In this document: positions 36,165-44,989 of the stretch, piece by piece
Layout of the letters: every line of letters begins with the position of its first letter
Position numbering within the stretch: position 1 is the first letter of the stretch
Assembly (NCBI GenBank): GCA_017849555.1
Contig: JAFIGU010000097.1
Span: 1-64,000, forward strand
DNA length: 64,000 nucleotides
From: Sphingomonas sp.
Lineage (GTDB): Bacteria; Pseudomonadota; Alphaproteobacteria; Sphingomonadales; Sphingomonadaceae
Direction: 5' to 3'
Notes under the pieces: generated by a model
Database searches by the model: none
The model's input: the letters and a program-made list of their open reading frames with translations, nothing else
Told to the model about the DNA's origin: nothing
Made by a program: the position numbers and the translations under genes

Positions 36165-38333
36165 TTACAAAAAACTATACGGGTCGACGTCGACCGAGAC
36201 CCTGACCTTCGCGGGCCAGTCGAGCGCGCCGAGCCACCCGCGGATCACGTCCTGCACGTCGAGCGTGCGCCGCGCGTGGACCAGCAGGCGATAGCGATGC
36301 CGCCCGCGCAGCATCGCCAGCGGCGCGGGCGCGGGGCCATAGACATGCATCCCCTCCACCTCGGGCGCCGAGCGGCCGATCAGCCGCGCGATCTCATGCG
36401 CCGCCGGCTGATCCTCGCTCGACACGATGATCGCGGCATAGCGGCCGAACGGCGGCGCCCCCGCGTCGCGCCGCGCCTCGGTCTCGGCGGCGTAAAAGGT
36501 CTCGGCGTCGCCCGTCACCAGCGCCTGCATCACCTGCGCCTTGGGGCTGTGCGTCTGGATGTAGACATGCCCTGGCTTCTCGCCGCGCCCGGCGCGCCCC
36601 GAGACCTGACGGATCTGCTGGAAGGTGCGCTCCGCCGCGCGCAGATCGCCGCCCTCGAGCCCGAGATCGGCATCGACCACCCCGACCAGGGTGAGGTTGG
36701 GGAAATGATAGCCCTTGGTGACGAGCTGGGTACCGACGACGATGTCGATCTCCCCCGCCTCCATCCGATTGACGAATTCCGCCGCCTTGGCCGGGGACCA
36801 GATCGTGTCCGAGGTGACCACCGCGACCCGCGCCTCGGGGAACAGCGCCGCCACCTCGTCGGCGATCCGCTCGACCCCCGGGCCGCAGGCGACGAGCGAT
36901 TCCTCGTCGCCGCATTCGGGGCAGGCGCGCGGCACCGGCTCGACATGCCCGCAATGGTGGCAAGCGAGCCGCCGCGTCAGCCGGTGCTCGACCATCCAGG
37001 CGGTGCAATTGGGGCATTGGAAACGATGCCCGCAGGTGCGGCACAAGGTGAGCGGGGCATAGCCGCGGCGGTTGAGGAACAGCAGCGACTGCTCGCCGCG
37101 CTCGAACGTCTCGCCGATCGCCTTGACCAAGGAGGGGGCGAGCCAGCGGCCGCGATCGGGCTTCTGCTCCAGGAGGTCGATCGCCTCGATCGTCGGCAGC
37201 TCGGCGACGCCATAGCGTCCCGGCAGCCGCAGCTCGGCATAATTGCCGAGCGCGACCTGTTGCCGCGTCTCGATCGCCGGGGTGGCGGAGGCCAGGATCA
37301 CCGGACAGCCTTCGAACTTGCCGCGCATCACCGCCACGTCGCGCGCGTGATAATGCACCCCGTCTTCCTGCTTGAAGCTCGTCTCATGCGCCTCGTCGAC
37401 GACGATCAGCCCGAGATCGGCATAAGGCAGGAACAAGGCCGAGCGCGCGCCCACCGTCACCGCCGCCTGCCCGCTGGCGATCGCGCGCCACGCGCGGCGG
37501 CGCTGCGACGAACGCAGCCCCGAATGCCACGCCACCGGCTCGCACCCGAAGCGATCGTGGAAGCGCTTGAGGAAGGGTTCGGTCAGCGCGATTTCGGGGA
37601 GCAGGACAAGGCATTGCCGGCCCTGCCGGATCGCCTCCGCCACCGCCTCGAAATAGACCTCGGTCTTGCCCGATCCGGTCACCCCGTCGAGCAGCGTGGG
37701 GTGAAAAGCGTGTGCCGCGACGTCGGCAACCAAAGCATCCGCCGCCGCCGCCTGCTCGGCCGAGAGCGCGGGCGGGGCATGATCGGGGTCGGGCAGCGGA
37801 TAGGGGCTGTCGATATCGACCTCGACCCCCTCGATCGCGCCGGCCTTCACCAGCCCGCGAATCACCCCGTCGGAGACGTCGGCGATCGTCGCCAGCTCGC
37901 GGATCAGCCCCTGCCGGTCGCCGATCCGTTCGAGCGCCTGCGCGCGCTGCGGGGTCAGCCGATCGGGGACATGCCCGGTGGCGCGATATTCGACGACGAG
38001 CTTCTGCCCCTCGAGCGCAGCGGTGGAGGACAATGCCATCCGCACCACCGCGGCGGGCGCGGCGAGATAATAATCCGCGGTCCACTCGACCAGCCGGCGC
38101 AGCGGATCGCGCAGCGGCGGCGCATCGGCGACCGCGATCAGATTGCGCAGCCGGTTGTCGCCGACCTCGGCGTCGGACGGCATCCGTTCGGGCTCCCACA
38201 CCACGCCGACCAATTGCCGCGGCCCCAGGGGCGCGACGACGATCGACCCCGGCTCGACCGTCATCCCGTGCGGGACGCGGTAATCGAGCGGGCCGAGCGC
38301 GGAATTGAGCACCAGGACACGGGCACGGGACAT
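36165..38333 (-). CDS. priA: Primosomal protein N' (replication restart helicase PriA)
   Basis: A 722-residue superfamily 2 helicase that reloads the replisome at stalled forks. The N-terminal DNA-binding domain begins RARVLVLNSALGPLDYRVP. Walker A is LDGVTGSGKTEVYFEA, the DEAH box is IVVDEAHETSF, and the eight zinc cysteines are in CRTCGHRFQCPNC and CHHCGHVEPVPRACPECG. Motif VI appears as QVSGRAGRGEKPG. The start at 38333 (MSRARVLVLN) is preferred over the ATG at 38381. It is divergent from xerC with a repeat in the shared gap. Confidence 0.96.
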   Translation of the reverse strand: MSRARVLVLNSALGPLDYRVPHGMTVEPGSIVVAPLGPRQLVGVVWEPERMPSDAEVGDNRLRNLIAVADAPPLRDPLRRLVEWTADYYLAAPAAVVRMALSSTAALEGQKLVVEYRATGHVPDRLTPQRAQALERIGDRQGLIRELATIADVSDGVIRGLVKAGAIEGVEVDIDSPYPLPDPDHAPPALSAEQAAAADALVADVAAHAFHPTLLDGVTGSGKTEVYFEAVAEAIRQGRQCLVLLPEIALTEPFLKRFHDRFGCEPVAWHSGLRSSQRRRAWRAIASGQAAVTVGARSALFLPYADLGLIVVDEAHETSFKQEDGVHYHARDVAVMRGKFEGCPVILASATPAIETRQQVALGNYAELRLPGRYGVAELPTIEAIDLLEQKPDRGRWLAPSLVKAIGETFERGEQSLLFLNRRGYAPLTLCRTCGHRFQCPNCTAWMVEHRLTRRLACHHCGHVEPVPRACPECGDEESLVACGPGVERIADEVAALFPEARVAVVTSDTIWSPAKAAEFVNRMEAGEIDIVVGTQLVTKGYHFPNLTLVGVVDADLGLEGGDLRAAERTFQQIRQVSGRAGRGEKPGHVYIQTHSPKAQVMQALVTGDAETFYAAETEARRDAGAPPFGRYAAIIVSSEDQPAAHEIARLIGRSAPEVEGMHVYGPAPAPLAMLRGRHRYRLLVHARRTLDVQDVIRGWLGALDWPAKVRVSVDVDPYSFL

Positions 38334-38432
38334 CGCCCGCCATATGGCGTGGAGACGCGCCGCGCGCAAAGCCGGCGGCAAAGTTCACGAAGTTCACACG
38401 TGTGAGAGGCCGGTCGCCTTGCCTGCTTCGAT

Positions 38433-38516
38433 CGTCATGCCGGGCCCGACCCGGCATCCGGAGCCACTAAAGGCACCGCCTGAGATCTGGATGCCGGGGT
38501 CAAGCCCGGCATGACG
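38433..38516. repeat. Dispersed inverted-repeat pair, family B
   Basis: The arm CGTCATGCCGGGCCCGACCC at the left and its inverse GTCAAGCCCGGCATGACG at the right enclose about 40 bases. The same design occurs at 50979-51062, and related arms occur at 43103 and 62079. It fills most of the priA-xerC gap. Confidence 0.75.
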
Positions 38517-38579
38517 GAGGAGGGGGTGGTGCGCCTCTCCTTGTGGACCCGCGCACGATTCGGTCTTACCCTCGAAGCG

Positions 38580-39476
38580 ATGAGCGAGCTGGCTCCTGCC
38601 TATGGCGCCTATCTGCGCCGCGACCGACGTCGGTCGGCGCATACCGTGCGCGCTTATGAAGCGACCGCCAACCGGCTGATCGCCTTTCTCGCGCAGCATT
38701 GGAGCGGCGCGGTCGACCGCGCGGCGCTGGCGCGGGTCAGCGCGTCGGATCTGCGCGCCTATCTCGCGCACCGCCGCAGCGGGGGGCTCGGCGGCGACCT
38801 TTCCAACGCCTCCGCCGCGCGCGAATTGTCGGCGGTGCGCGGCTTTCTCGAATGGGCCAATGGCGAGGGCGCCGCACCGCGGCTTTCCGGGCCGCGGGTC
38901 AAGAAAGGCGTGCCGCGCCCGATCTCCCCCGACGAAGCCTGGGCGCTGGCCGAGGAAGTCGCGGAGGGTGCGCGGCACGAATGGGTCGGCGCGCGCGACT
39001 GGGCGGTGTTGCTATTGCTCTACGGCGCCGGCTTGCGCATCGGCGAGGCGATCGCGCTGACCGGAGCGGTGATCCCGCTCGGCGAGACGATCGTGGTGAT
39101 CGGCAAGCGCGACAAGACCCGCATCGTCCCGCTGCTGCCTCCGGTGCGCGAGGCGATCGAGGCGTATCTCGCGCAATGCCCGTGGCCGCTCGCGCCCGAT
39201 GCGCCGCTGTTTCGCGGGGTGCGCGGGGGGGCATTGTCGCCGGGGATCGTCCGCGCCGGGGTACGCGCGGCGCGCGGGCGGCTCGGGCTGTCGGAGCGGA
39301 CCACGCCGCACGCGCTGCGCCACAGCTTCGCGACGCATCTGCTCGGGCGCGGGGCGGACCTGCGCGCACTGCAGGAGTTGCTCGGGCATGCCAGCCTGAG
39401 CTCGACGCAGGTCTATACCGCGGTCGATGCGGCGCATCTGCTCGACGTCTATCGCGCGGCGCATCCGCGGAGTTAG
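38580..39476 (+). CDS. xerC: Tyrosine recombinase XerC
   Basis: A 298-residue site-specific recombinase that, with XerD, resolves chromosome dimers at dif. The N-terminal SAM-like domain is followed by the catalytic domain with Arg in GAGLRIGEAIAL, Lys in GKRDKTRIVPL, His-x-x-Arg in HALRHSFATHLL, His in LGHASLSSTQ and the nucleophile Tyr in QVYTAVD. The length and the pairing with priA favour the housekeeping XerC over a phage or integron integrase, and no mobile-element genes surround it. The ATG at 38580 is the natural start (MSELAPAYGAYLRR). Confidence 0.92.
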   Translation: MSELAPAYGAYLRRDRRRSAHTVRAYEATANRLIAFLAQHWSGAVDRAALARVSASDLRAYLAHRRSGGLGGDLSNASAARELSAVRGFLEWANGEGAAPRLSGPRVKKGVPRPISPDEAWALAEEVAEGARHEWVGARDWAVLLLLYGAGLRIGEAIALTGAVIPLGETIVVIGKRDKTRIVPLLPPVREAIEAYLAQCPWPLAPDAPLFRGVRGGALSPGIVRAGVRAARGRLGLSERTTPHALRHSFATHLLGRGADLRALQELLGHASLSSTQVYTAVDAAHLLDVYRAAHPRS

Positions 39477-39481
39477 CCCGG

Positions 39482-39559
39482 CGCTCGCCCTGAGCTTGTC
39501 GACGGGCGGCTCTCACTCACGGACCGCAGGACGCCCTTCGACAAGCTCAGGGTCAACGG
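39482..39559. repeat. REP-type inverted pair (family A)
   Basis: The left arm CGCTCGCCCTGAGCTTGTCG and the right arm CCCTTCGACAAGCTCAGGGT are separated by about 25 bases. It lies between convergent xerC and gshB and may terminate both. Confidence 0.8.
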
Positions 39560-39565
39560 TGAGAG

Positions 39566-40531
39566 CTAAGCTCCGATGCCTCCGCGACCGAGCTTGCGCT
39601 CGATCGCGTCCCAGATCATCCCCGCGACATCCGTCCCGTCAAACCGCTCGATCGCCACGATCCCGGTCGGCGAGGTGACGTTGATCTCGGTCAGCCACTC
39701 GCCCCCGATCACGTCGATCCCGACGAACAGCAGCCCGCGCCGCTTGAGTTCCGGCCCGAGCGCCGCGCAGATCTCGCGCTCGCGCGGCGTCAGCTCGGTC
39801 TTTTCCGCCGATCCGCCGACCGCGAGATTGCTCCGGAACTCGCCCTCGCTCGGCAGCCGGTTGATCGCCCCCGCGACCTCGCCGTCGACCAGCACGATGC
39901 GCTTGTCGCCCTTCGCCACGGTGGGGAGAAAGGCCTGCACCATATGCGGCTCGCGCCACATATTGTTGAACACCTCGATCAGCGCCGAGAGATTCTCCCC
40001 CTCCGCGCCGACGCGGAAGATCGCCTTGCCGCCATTGCCGTGGAGCGGCTTGACGACGATCGCGCCGTGCCGCTTGAGAAACGCCCGCGCCTCGTCGAGC
40101 GAGCGCGTCACCAAAGTCGGCGGCATGAAGCGCGCATAATCGAGCACGAACACCTTTTCGGGGGCGTTGCGCACGCTCGCGGGATCGTTGACCACCAGGG
40201 TGCGGTCGGCGATCCGCTCGAGCAGATGCGTCGCGGTGATATAGCCGAGGTCGAACGGCGGATCCTGCCGCATCAGCACGACATCGGCCTCGTCGCCGAG
40301 ATCGAGCCGCACCGGCTCGCCGAAGCGAAAATGATCGCCGACGACGCGCTGCACCGTCACCGGATGCGCGCGCGTCCACAAATGTCCGTCGGACCAGTTG
40401 AGATCCTCCGCCGCATAATGGAACACGCGATGCCCGCGCTGCTGCGCGGCAAGCATCAGCGCGAAGCTCGAATCGCCCGCGATATTGATCGATTCGAGCG
40501 GGTCCATCTGGACGGCAACGGTAAGGGTCAT
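39566..40531 (-). CDS. gshB: Glutathione synthase
   Basis: A 321-residue ATP-grasp ligase that adds glycine to gamma-glutamylcysteine. It opens LTVAVQMDPLESINIAGDSS and has RQDPPFDLGYITATHLLE, the ATP-binding IVVKPLHGNGGKAIFRV, and the C-terminal INVTSPTGIVAIERFDG with the metal-binding Asn. All are standard for bacterial GshB. It is the last gene of a minus-strand group with yraN and rsmI, although 182 bases separate it from yraN. Confidence 0.96.
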   Translation of the reverse strand: MTLTVAVQMDPLESINIAGDSSFALMLAAQQRGHRVFHYAAEDLNWSDGHLWTRAHPVTVQRVVGDHFRFGEPVRLDLGDEADVVLMRQDPPFDLGYITATHLLERIADRTLVVNDPASVRNAPEKVFVLDYARFMPPTLVTRSLDEARAFLKRHGAIVVKPLHGNGGKAIFRVGAEGENLSALIEVFNNMWREPHMVQAFLPTVAKGDKRIVLVDGEVAGAINRLPSEGEFRSNLAVGGSAEKTELTPREREICAALGPELKRRGLLFVGIDVIGGEWLTEINVTSPTGIVAIERFDGTDVAGMIWDAIERKLGRGGIGA

Positions 40532-40713
40532 GCGGTCATCCCAAGATTGATCGGGGGGATTTAGGGGGTCTGCCTTCCCTCGTCACCCTCATCGTCATGC
40601 CCCGCCGCGGCAAAGCCGGGTCGTCGGACGGGCGCGCTGGCGCGACCCGCCGGCCGGGTCGGGCGCTGCGCTAACGCGCACCGGCGCCGTCGCTACGCCG
40701 ACGCGCCTGCGCC

Positions 40714-41067
40714 CTAGCCAATCCAAGCATTCTCGATATGCCGCGGCCGCGTCCCCGGCGCGAGCAGGATCACGTCCACCCGGATATCCTCCCCCGCGGT
40801 CGCATAGACCGGCATCAGCAATTCCGCCGCCGCCGCGACCCGCGCGAGCCGGCGTTCGTCGATCGCGAAATCGAGTTCGGCGGCGGTGGCGCGGGTCTTG
40901 ACCTCGACGAAGGCGACCAGCCCGGCGCGCTTCGCCACCAGATCGACCTCGCCCGCCGGGGTCCGCACGCGCTGCGCGACGACGCGCCAGCCCTTGAGCC
41001 TGAGCCACCACGCCGCCAGCCGCTCGCCGCGCCGCCCGGCGGCTTCGGCGACACGGCGATCGCTCAC
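40714..41067 (-). CDS. yraN: YraN-family (UPF0102) endonuclease-like protein
   Basis: A 117-residue protein with the restriction-endonuclease-like core: Glu in RRGERLAAWWLRLKG, Asp in GEVDLVAKR, and the E-x-K pair in VAFVEVKTRA. These residues match Holliday-junction-resolvase-like nucleases, but the family's biochemical role is poorly defined. Its start overlaps the rsmI stop by four bases. The grouping with rsmI (yraL) and an LpoA-like gene (yraM) is the same association seen in enterobacteria. Confidence 0.9.
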   Translation of the reverse strand: MSDRRVAEAAGRRGERLAAWWLRLKGWRVVAQRVRTPAGEVDLVAKRAGLVAFVEVKTRATAAELDFAIDERRLARVAAAAELLMPVYATAGEDIRVDVILLAPGTRPRHIENAWIG

Positions 41068-41891
41068 GCCTTCAAGTCCATCGCGCGGGCGTAGAGCGCC
41101 TTGCGGTCGAGCCCGAAGCGCTTCGCCACTTCCCCCGCCGCCTTCGACGCGGGGAGCCGCGACAGCGCCTCGACCAGCGCAGCCTCGGCATCTTCCGCGC
41201 TCGGCGGCGGCGCGGCGCCGGGCGGGGCGACGACGATCACGATCTCGCCCTTGGGCGGGGCATCGGCATAACGCGCGGCGAGCGACGACAAGGTGCCGGT
41301 TACCGCTTCCTCGAACTTCTTGGTGATCTCGCGCGTCACCGCCGCCTCGCGATCCCCCAGCCCCTCGGCCAGCGCGGCGAGCGTTGCGGCGAGCCGCGGG
41401 CCGCTTTCGTAGAATATGAGCGTCGCGCGCACCCCCGCGACCTCGGCGATCGCGCTGCCCCGCGCGCCCTGTTTGGCGGGGAGGAAGCCCATGAACAGGA
41501 AACGATCGGTCGGCAGCCCGGCGAGCGTCAGCGCGGCGATCGCGGCGCAGGGGCCGGGGATCGTCACCACCTGATGCCCCGCCGCACGCGCATCGCGCAC
41601 CAATTTATAACCCGGATCGGAGATCAGCGGGGTTCCCGCATCCGAGACCAGCGCGATCACCTCGCTCGCCAGCCGCGCGATCAGCCCGGGGCGCACCTGA
41701 TCGGCATTGTGATCGTGATAGGGCTGCATCGGGCGTTTCGCGCCGATGTGGCGCAGCAAGGTCGCGGTGACCCGCGTGTCCTCCGCGGCGATCAGGTCGG
41801 CGTGCGCCAGCACCTCCGCGGCGCGCGGCGAGAGGTCGCCGAGATTGCCGATCGGGGTGGCGACGATATACAGACCAGGAGAAAGCGACAT
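41064..41891 (-). CDS. rsmI: 16S rRNA (cytidine(1402)-2'-O)-methyltransferase
   Basis: A 275-residue tetrapyrrole-methylase-fold enzyme that 2'-O-methylates C1402 of 16S rRNA. It opens SPGLYIVATPIGNLGDLSPRA, then AEDTRVTATLLRHIG, ALVSDAGTPLISDPGYKLVR and the SAM-site region VVTIPGPCAAIAAL, with FMGFLPAKQGAR as the family marker. I choose MSLSPG at 41891; an ATG at 41906 would overlap the divergent gene's start by two bases. It is co-oriented and coupled with yraN. Confidence 0.95.
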   Translation of the reverse strand: MSLSPGLYIVATPIGNLGDLSPRAAEVLAHADLIAAEDTRVTATLLRHIGAKRPMQPYHDHNADQVRPGLIARLASEVIALVSDAGTPLISDPGYKLVRDARAAGHQVVTIPGPCAAIAALTLAGLPTDRFLFMGFLPAKQGARGSAIAEVAGVRATLIFYESGPRLAATLAALAEGLGDREAAVTREITKKFEEAVTGTLSSLAARYADAPPKGEIVIVVAPPGAAPPPSAEDAEAALVEALSRLPASKAAGEVAKRFGLDRKALYARAMDLKA

Positions 41892-41904
41892 CACGAGGGG
41901 TTTC

Positions 41905-43095
41905 ATGGCAGAAGCGATGACCGTACCGCAACGGGTCCGCGGCTTGTTTCGGCTGACCGCACTGGCCGGGCTGGCCTTGCTCAGCGCGTGCCAGACGATC
42001 GTCCCGCGTGGGCCGGCGCCGGCGCCCGAGCAGAAGGTCCCGCCGCCGGTCTCCTCCACCGAGGTCCAGCCCGGGCTGCCGCGCGATACCGCGCGCAACC
42101 GCGTCGCGCTGCTCGTGCCGCTCAGCGGCGCCAATGCCGGGGTGGGCAAGAGCCTCGCCAACGCCACCCAGCTCGCGCTGCTCGATTCGCGCAACGACAA
42201 GGTGCGCATCACCAGCTACGACACCGCGACCGGCGCGGGCCCGGCGGCACAGCGCGCGATCGCCGAGGGCGCGCAGCTGATCCTCGGCCCGCTGCTCGCC
42301 GAGGATGTCCGCGCGGTGACCCCGGTGGCGCGCGCCGCGCACGTCCCGGTGCTGTCCTTTTCCAACGACGTGTCGGTCGCCGGCGACGGCGTCTATCTGA
42401 TGGGCTATACCCCCGGCCAGTCGATCGAGCGGGTCGTTTCCTATGCGCGCAGCAAGGGCGTGACCAATTTCGGCGGGCTGATCCCCAATTCGCTCTACGG
42501 CTCGCGCGCCTCGACCACCTTCCTGCGCGCGGTGGAGAGCAGCGGGGGCAAGGTCGTCTCGTTGCAGACCTACGATCGCGCGGCGGGGGCGATGGCCGCC
42601 GCGGTCGCGCGGATGGCGAAGGATGCGCCGTTCGACGGGGTGCTGATCGCCGACAGCGGCGCCGCGGCCGCCGCCGGCGCGCCTTTGGTCCGCAAATCGA
42701 GCCCGCAGGTGCGCATCCTCGGCACCGAATTGTGGAATTCCGACAGCGGCATCGCCGCGCGCGGCGCGCTCGACGGGGCGTGGTATGCCAGCGTGTCGAA
42801 CGGGCTCTATCGCCAATATGCCGCCAAATATCGCGCCCGCTTCGGCGCGGCGCCGTATCGGCTGTCGAGCCTCGGCTATGACGCGGTGCTGCTGACGGTG
42901 CGCATCTCGCACGACTGGAAGATCGGCGCCCCCTTCCCCGAGGCGCGGCTGCGCTCGGGCGAGGGCTATGCCGGGATCGACGGCGCGTTCCGCTTCGGCC
43001 GCGACGGCGTCGCCGAACGCGCGCTCGAGGTGCAGGAGGTCAAGGCCGGGGGGACGACGATCGTTTCGCCGGCGCCCGGGAACTTCGCGCGCTGA
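41905..43095 (+). CDS. LpoA/YraM-like penicillin-binding-protein activator lipoprotein
   Basis: A 396-residue lipoprotein. The signal peptide ends in the lipobox LLSAC (about residue 29), followed by a proline-rich linker and a periplasmic-binding-protein fold: VALLVPLSGANAGVGKSLAN, AEGAQLILGPLLAEDV, GYTPGQSIERVVSYA and FGGLIPNSLYG. This matches the C-terminal half of LpoA, which activates PBP1A in enterobacteria; the N-terminal TPR half is absent, as is usual in alphaproteobacteria. GAGGGG lies six bases before the ATG. It is divergent from rsmI. The role in peptidoglycan synthesis is inferred. Confidence 0.85.
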   Translation: MAEAMTVPQRVRGLFRLTALAGLALLSACQTIVPRGPAPAPEQKVPPPVSSTEVQPGLPRDTARNRVALLVPLSGANAGVGKSLANATQLALLDSRNDKVRITSYDTATGAGPAAQRAIAEGAQLILGPLLAEDVRAVTPVARAAHVPVLSFSNDVSVAGDGVYLMGYTPGQSIERVVSYARSKGVTNFGGLIPNSLYGSRASTTFLRAVESSGGKVVSLQTYDRAAGAMAAAVARMAKDAPFDGVLIADSGAAAAAGAPLVRKSSPQVRILGTELWNSDSGIAARGALDGAWYASVSNGLYRQYAAKYRARFGAAPYRLSSLGYDAVLLTVRISHDWKIGAPFPEARLRSGEGYAGIDGAFRFGRDGVAERALEVQEVKAGGTTIVSPAPGNFAR

Positions 43096-43102
43096 CCGTC
43101 CC

Positions 43103-43130
43103 CGTCGCCCCGGCGGAAGCTGGGGTGACG
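43103..43130. repeat. Family B repeat, single hairpin between convergent genes
   Basis: An inverted repeat opening CGTCGCCCCGG and closing CTGGGGTGACG sits between the LpoA-like and hemW stops. It may serve as a terminator. Confidence 0.65.
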
Positions 43131-43143
43131 GCGGCGGACGGGC

Positions 43144-44292
43144 TTATTCCCCGGCGCGCACGATCGCCGGCAGGATCGCGTCGAGCAGCAGCATCCCGGC
43201 GGGCAGCACGCGGAGCCGGTCGCCCTCAAGCCGCACCTTGTCGTCCAGCCGGGCCACCACGGCGAGATCGACCAAGGCCTCGACCGGCCGCGCACCCAGC
43301 CGCGCGATGCGGGCAAGATCGACGCCCTCGGCGAGCCGCAGCCCCATCAGCAGCGCCTCCTCGGCCTGGACCGCGGGGGCGAGATCGTCCTCGACCTCGA
43401 TGCCGTGGCCGTTGCGCGCCACCGCCGCGAGCCAATTCTCGGGCTTGCGCCGCCGCTGCGTCGCCACCCCGAGCCGCCGGCCGTGCGCGCCCGGACCGAC
43501 GCCGGCATAATCGCGATACCGCCAATAGCTGAGATTGTGTCGGCTCTCCTCGCCGGCGCGCGCGTGGTTGGAAATCTCATAGGCGGGGAGCCCGGCGGCC
43601 GCGGTCATCGCCTGCGTGGTCTCATAGAGATCCGCTGCCGCATCACCGTCGGGGACGACGAGCCGCCCGGCCGCCGCCTCGGTGGCGAAGCGCGTGCCGG
43701 GCTCGATCGTGAGCTGGTAGAGCGACAGATGCCCGGTGCCGAACACGAGCGCGCGCGCCAGCTCATTTTCCCACGCCTGGACCGTCTGCCCCGGCCGGGC
43801 GTAGATCAGATCGAAGCTGACCCGCGCGAAGGCGCGCTGCGCAGTCTCCAGCGCGCGCAATCCCTCCGCCACGTCATGCGCGCGGCCGAAGAAGCGCAGC
43901 ACGGCATCGTCGAGCGCCTGCAGCCCGAGCGAGACGCGATTGACCCCGACCGCGGCGAGATCGCCGAACCGCGCCGCCTCGACCGACGAGGGATTGGCCT
44001 CCAGCGTGATCTCGGCATCGGGAGCGAGGCCCCATGCCTGCGCCGCGGCGTCGATCACCGCGGCGACGGTATCGGGGGGCATCAGCGAGGGGGTGCCGCC
44101 GCCGAAGAAGATCGACGTGACCCGCCGCCCGGGCAGTGCGCGCGCCTCATGCGCGAGATCGGCGAGCAGCGCGGCGCGCCACGCCGCCTGGTCGACCTCC
44201 GCGCGGACATGGCTGTTGAAGTCGCAATAAGGGCATTTGGAGACGCAGAACGGCCAGTGGACGTAAAGCGCGAGGGAGTTGTCGTCGGGCAT
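43144..44292 (-). CDS. hemW: HemW-type radical SAM protein (heme chaperone)
   Basis: A 382-residue radical SAM protein. The iron-sulfur cluster cysteines are Cys16, Cys20 and Cys23 in FCVSKCPYCDFN. Next come the SAM-binding FFGGGTPSLM and ITLEANPSS, and further on FDLIYARPGQTVQAW. It belongs to the group long called oxygen-independent coproporphyrinogen oxidase-like and now regarded as HemW, a heme chaperone; true HemN proteins carry an extra C-x-C-type motif that I do not see. It is divergent from the CAP lipoprotein gene with 12 bases between starts. Confidence 0.92.
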   Translation of the reverse strand: MPDDNSLALYVHWPFCVSKCPYCDFNSHVRAEVDQAAWRAALLADLAHEARALPGRRVTSIFFGGGTPSLMPPDTVAAVIDAAAQAWGLAPDAEITLEANPSSVEAARFGDLAAVGVNRVSLGLQALDDAVLRFFGRAHDVAEGLRALETAQRAFARVSFDLIYARPGQTVQAWENELARALVFGTGHLSLYQLTIEPGTRFATEAAAGRLVVPDGDAAADLYETTQAMTAAAGLPAYEISNHARAGEESRHNLSYWRYRDYAGVGPGAHGRRLGVATQRRRKPENWLAAVARNGHGIEVEDDLAPAVQAEEALLMGLRLAEGVDLARIARLGARPVEALVDLAVVARLDDKVRLEGDRLRVLPAGMLLLDAILPAIVRAGE

Positions 44293-44304
44293 GCGAACGC
44301 CGAT

Positions 44305-44883
44305 ATGGCCGCGATGCCCGCCAAAGGCCACCGCGCGATCGCGCTTTCGCTCGCCCTCACCCTGCTTGCCGCGTGCGGCGGCTATGCGCCCGCGCGCGTC
44401 GTGGAACCGCGCCTTTCCGAGGCGCCCGCGCCGCGCGGCGCCGCCTTGCTCCGATCGGTGATGCTGCGCGGCCACAATGGCGCACGCGGCGCGCTCGGGC
44501 TGGCCCCGCTGGCATGGGACGACAGCCTTGCCGATGCGGCGCGCGATTATGCCGGGGAAATGGCGCGCACCGGCCGTTTCGCGCATGCCGAACAGCCGCA
44601 AGGGATGGGGCGACAAGGCGAAAACCTGTGGATGGGGACGCGCGACGCCTATCGCTACGACGAGATGCTCGGCCATTGGCTCGCCGAGCGGCGCGATTAT
44701 GTGAACCTGCCGACGCCGGGCTTCAGCCGCACCGGGCGCTGGCAGGACGTGTCGCATTACAGCGAGATCGTCTGGCGCGGCGCGCGGCGAATCGGATGCG
44801 CGGTGGCGTCGGACCGGCGAAACGACTTTCTCGTCTGCCGCTATTCGCCGCCGGGCAACGTAGTCGGCGAAACGGCCTATTAA
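44305..44883 (+). CDS. CAP-domain (SCP/PR-1) lipoprotein
   Basis: A 192-residue exported protein. The signal peptide ends in LLAAC (about residue 23), giving a likely lipoprotein. The rest is a CAP domain: RGHNGARGALGLAPLAWDD, TGRFAHAEQPQGMGRQGENLW with the first His, HYSEIVWRGARRIGCAV with the second His and Glu, and FLVCRYSPPGNVVG. Bacterial CAP proteins are widespread but of mostly unknown function. Starts at 44305 and 44314 are both possible. No obvious terminator precedes the AraC gene 106 bases on. Confidence 0.88.
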   Translation: MAAMPAKGHRAIALSLALTLLAACGGYAPARVVEPRLSEAPAPRGAALLRSVMLRGHNGARGALGLAPLAWDDSLADAARDYAGEMARTGRFAHAEQPQGMGRQGENLWMGTRDAYRYDEMLGHWLAERRDYVNLPTPGFSRTGRWQDVSHYSEIVWRGARRIGCAVASDRRNDFLVCRYSPPGNVVGETAY

Positions 44884-44989
44884 CCCGCCTTCCGCGATCC
44901 CGATTTAATACAGACTCGCCGAATCGGCGCTTTATCGCACCGCAGGCTCGCATTGCCGAAGGCGCGAAAGCTTCATAGACTGGCGCGTT

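Noticed and set aside
36123..38405. A 760-codon plus-strand frame opposite priA
   Set aside because: priA is complete on the other strand. The antisense product is repetitive and Arg-rich with no motif.
38580..39476. The tyrosine recombinase as a mobile-element integrase
   Set aside because: Size, motifs and the priA neighbour fit housekeeping XerC. No attachment-site duplication, phage or transposon genes are nearby.
40540..40712. GC-rich inverted stretches between yraN and gshB as a member of repeat family B
   Set aside because: Only a partial CGTCATGCC-like left arm is present and the rest does not form the paired layout. It may be a decayed copy but cannot be supported.
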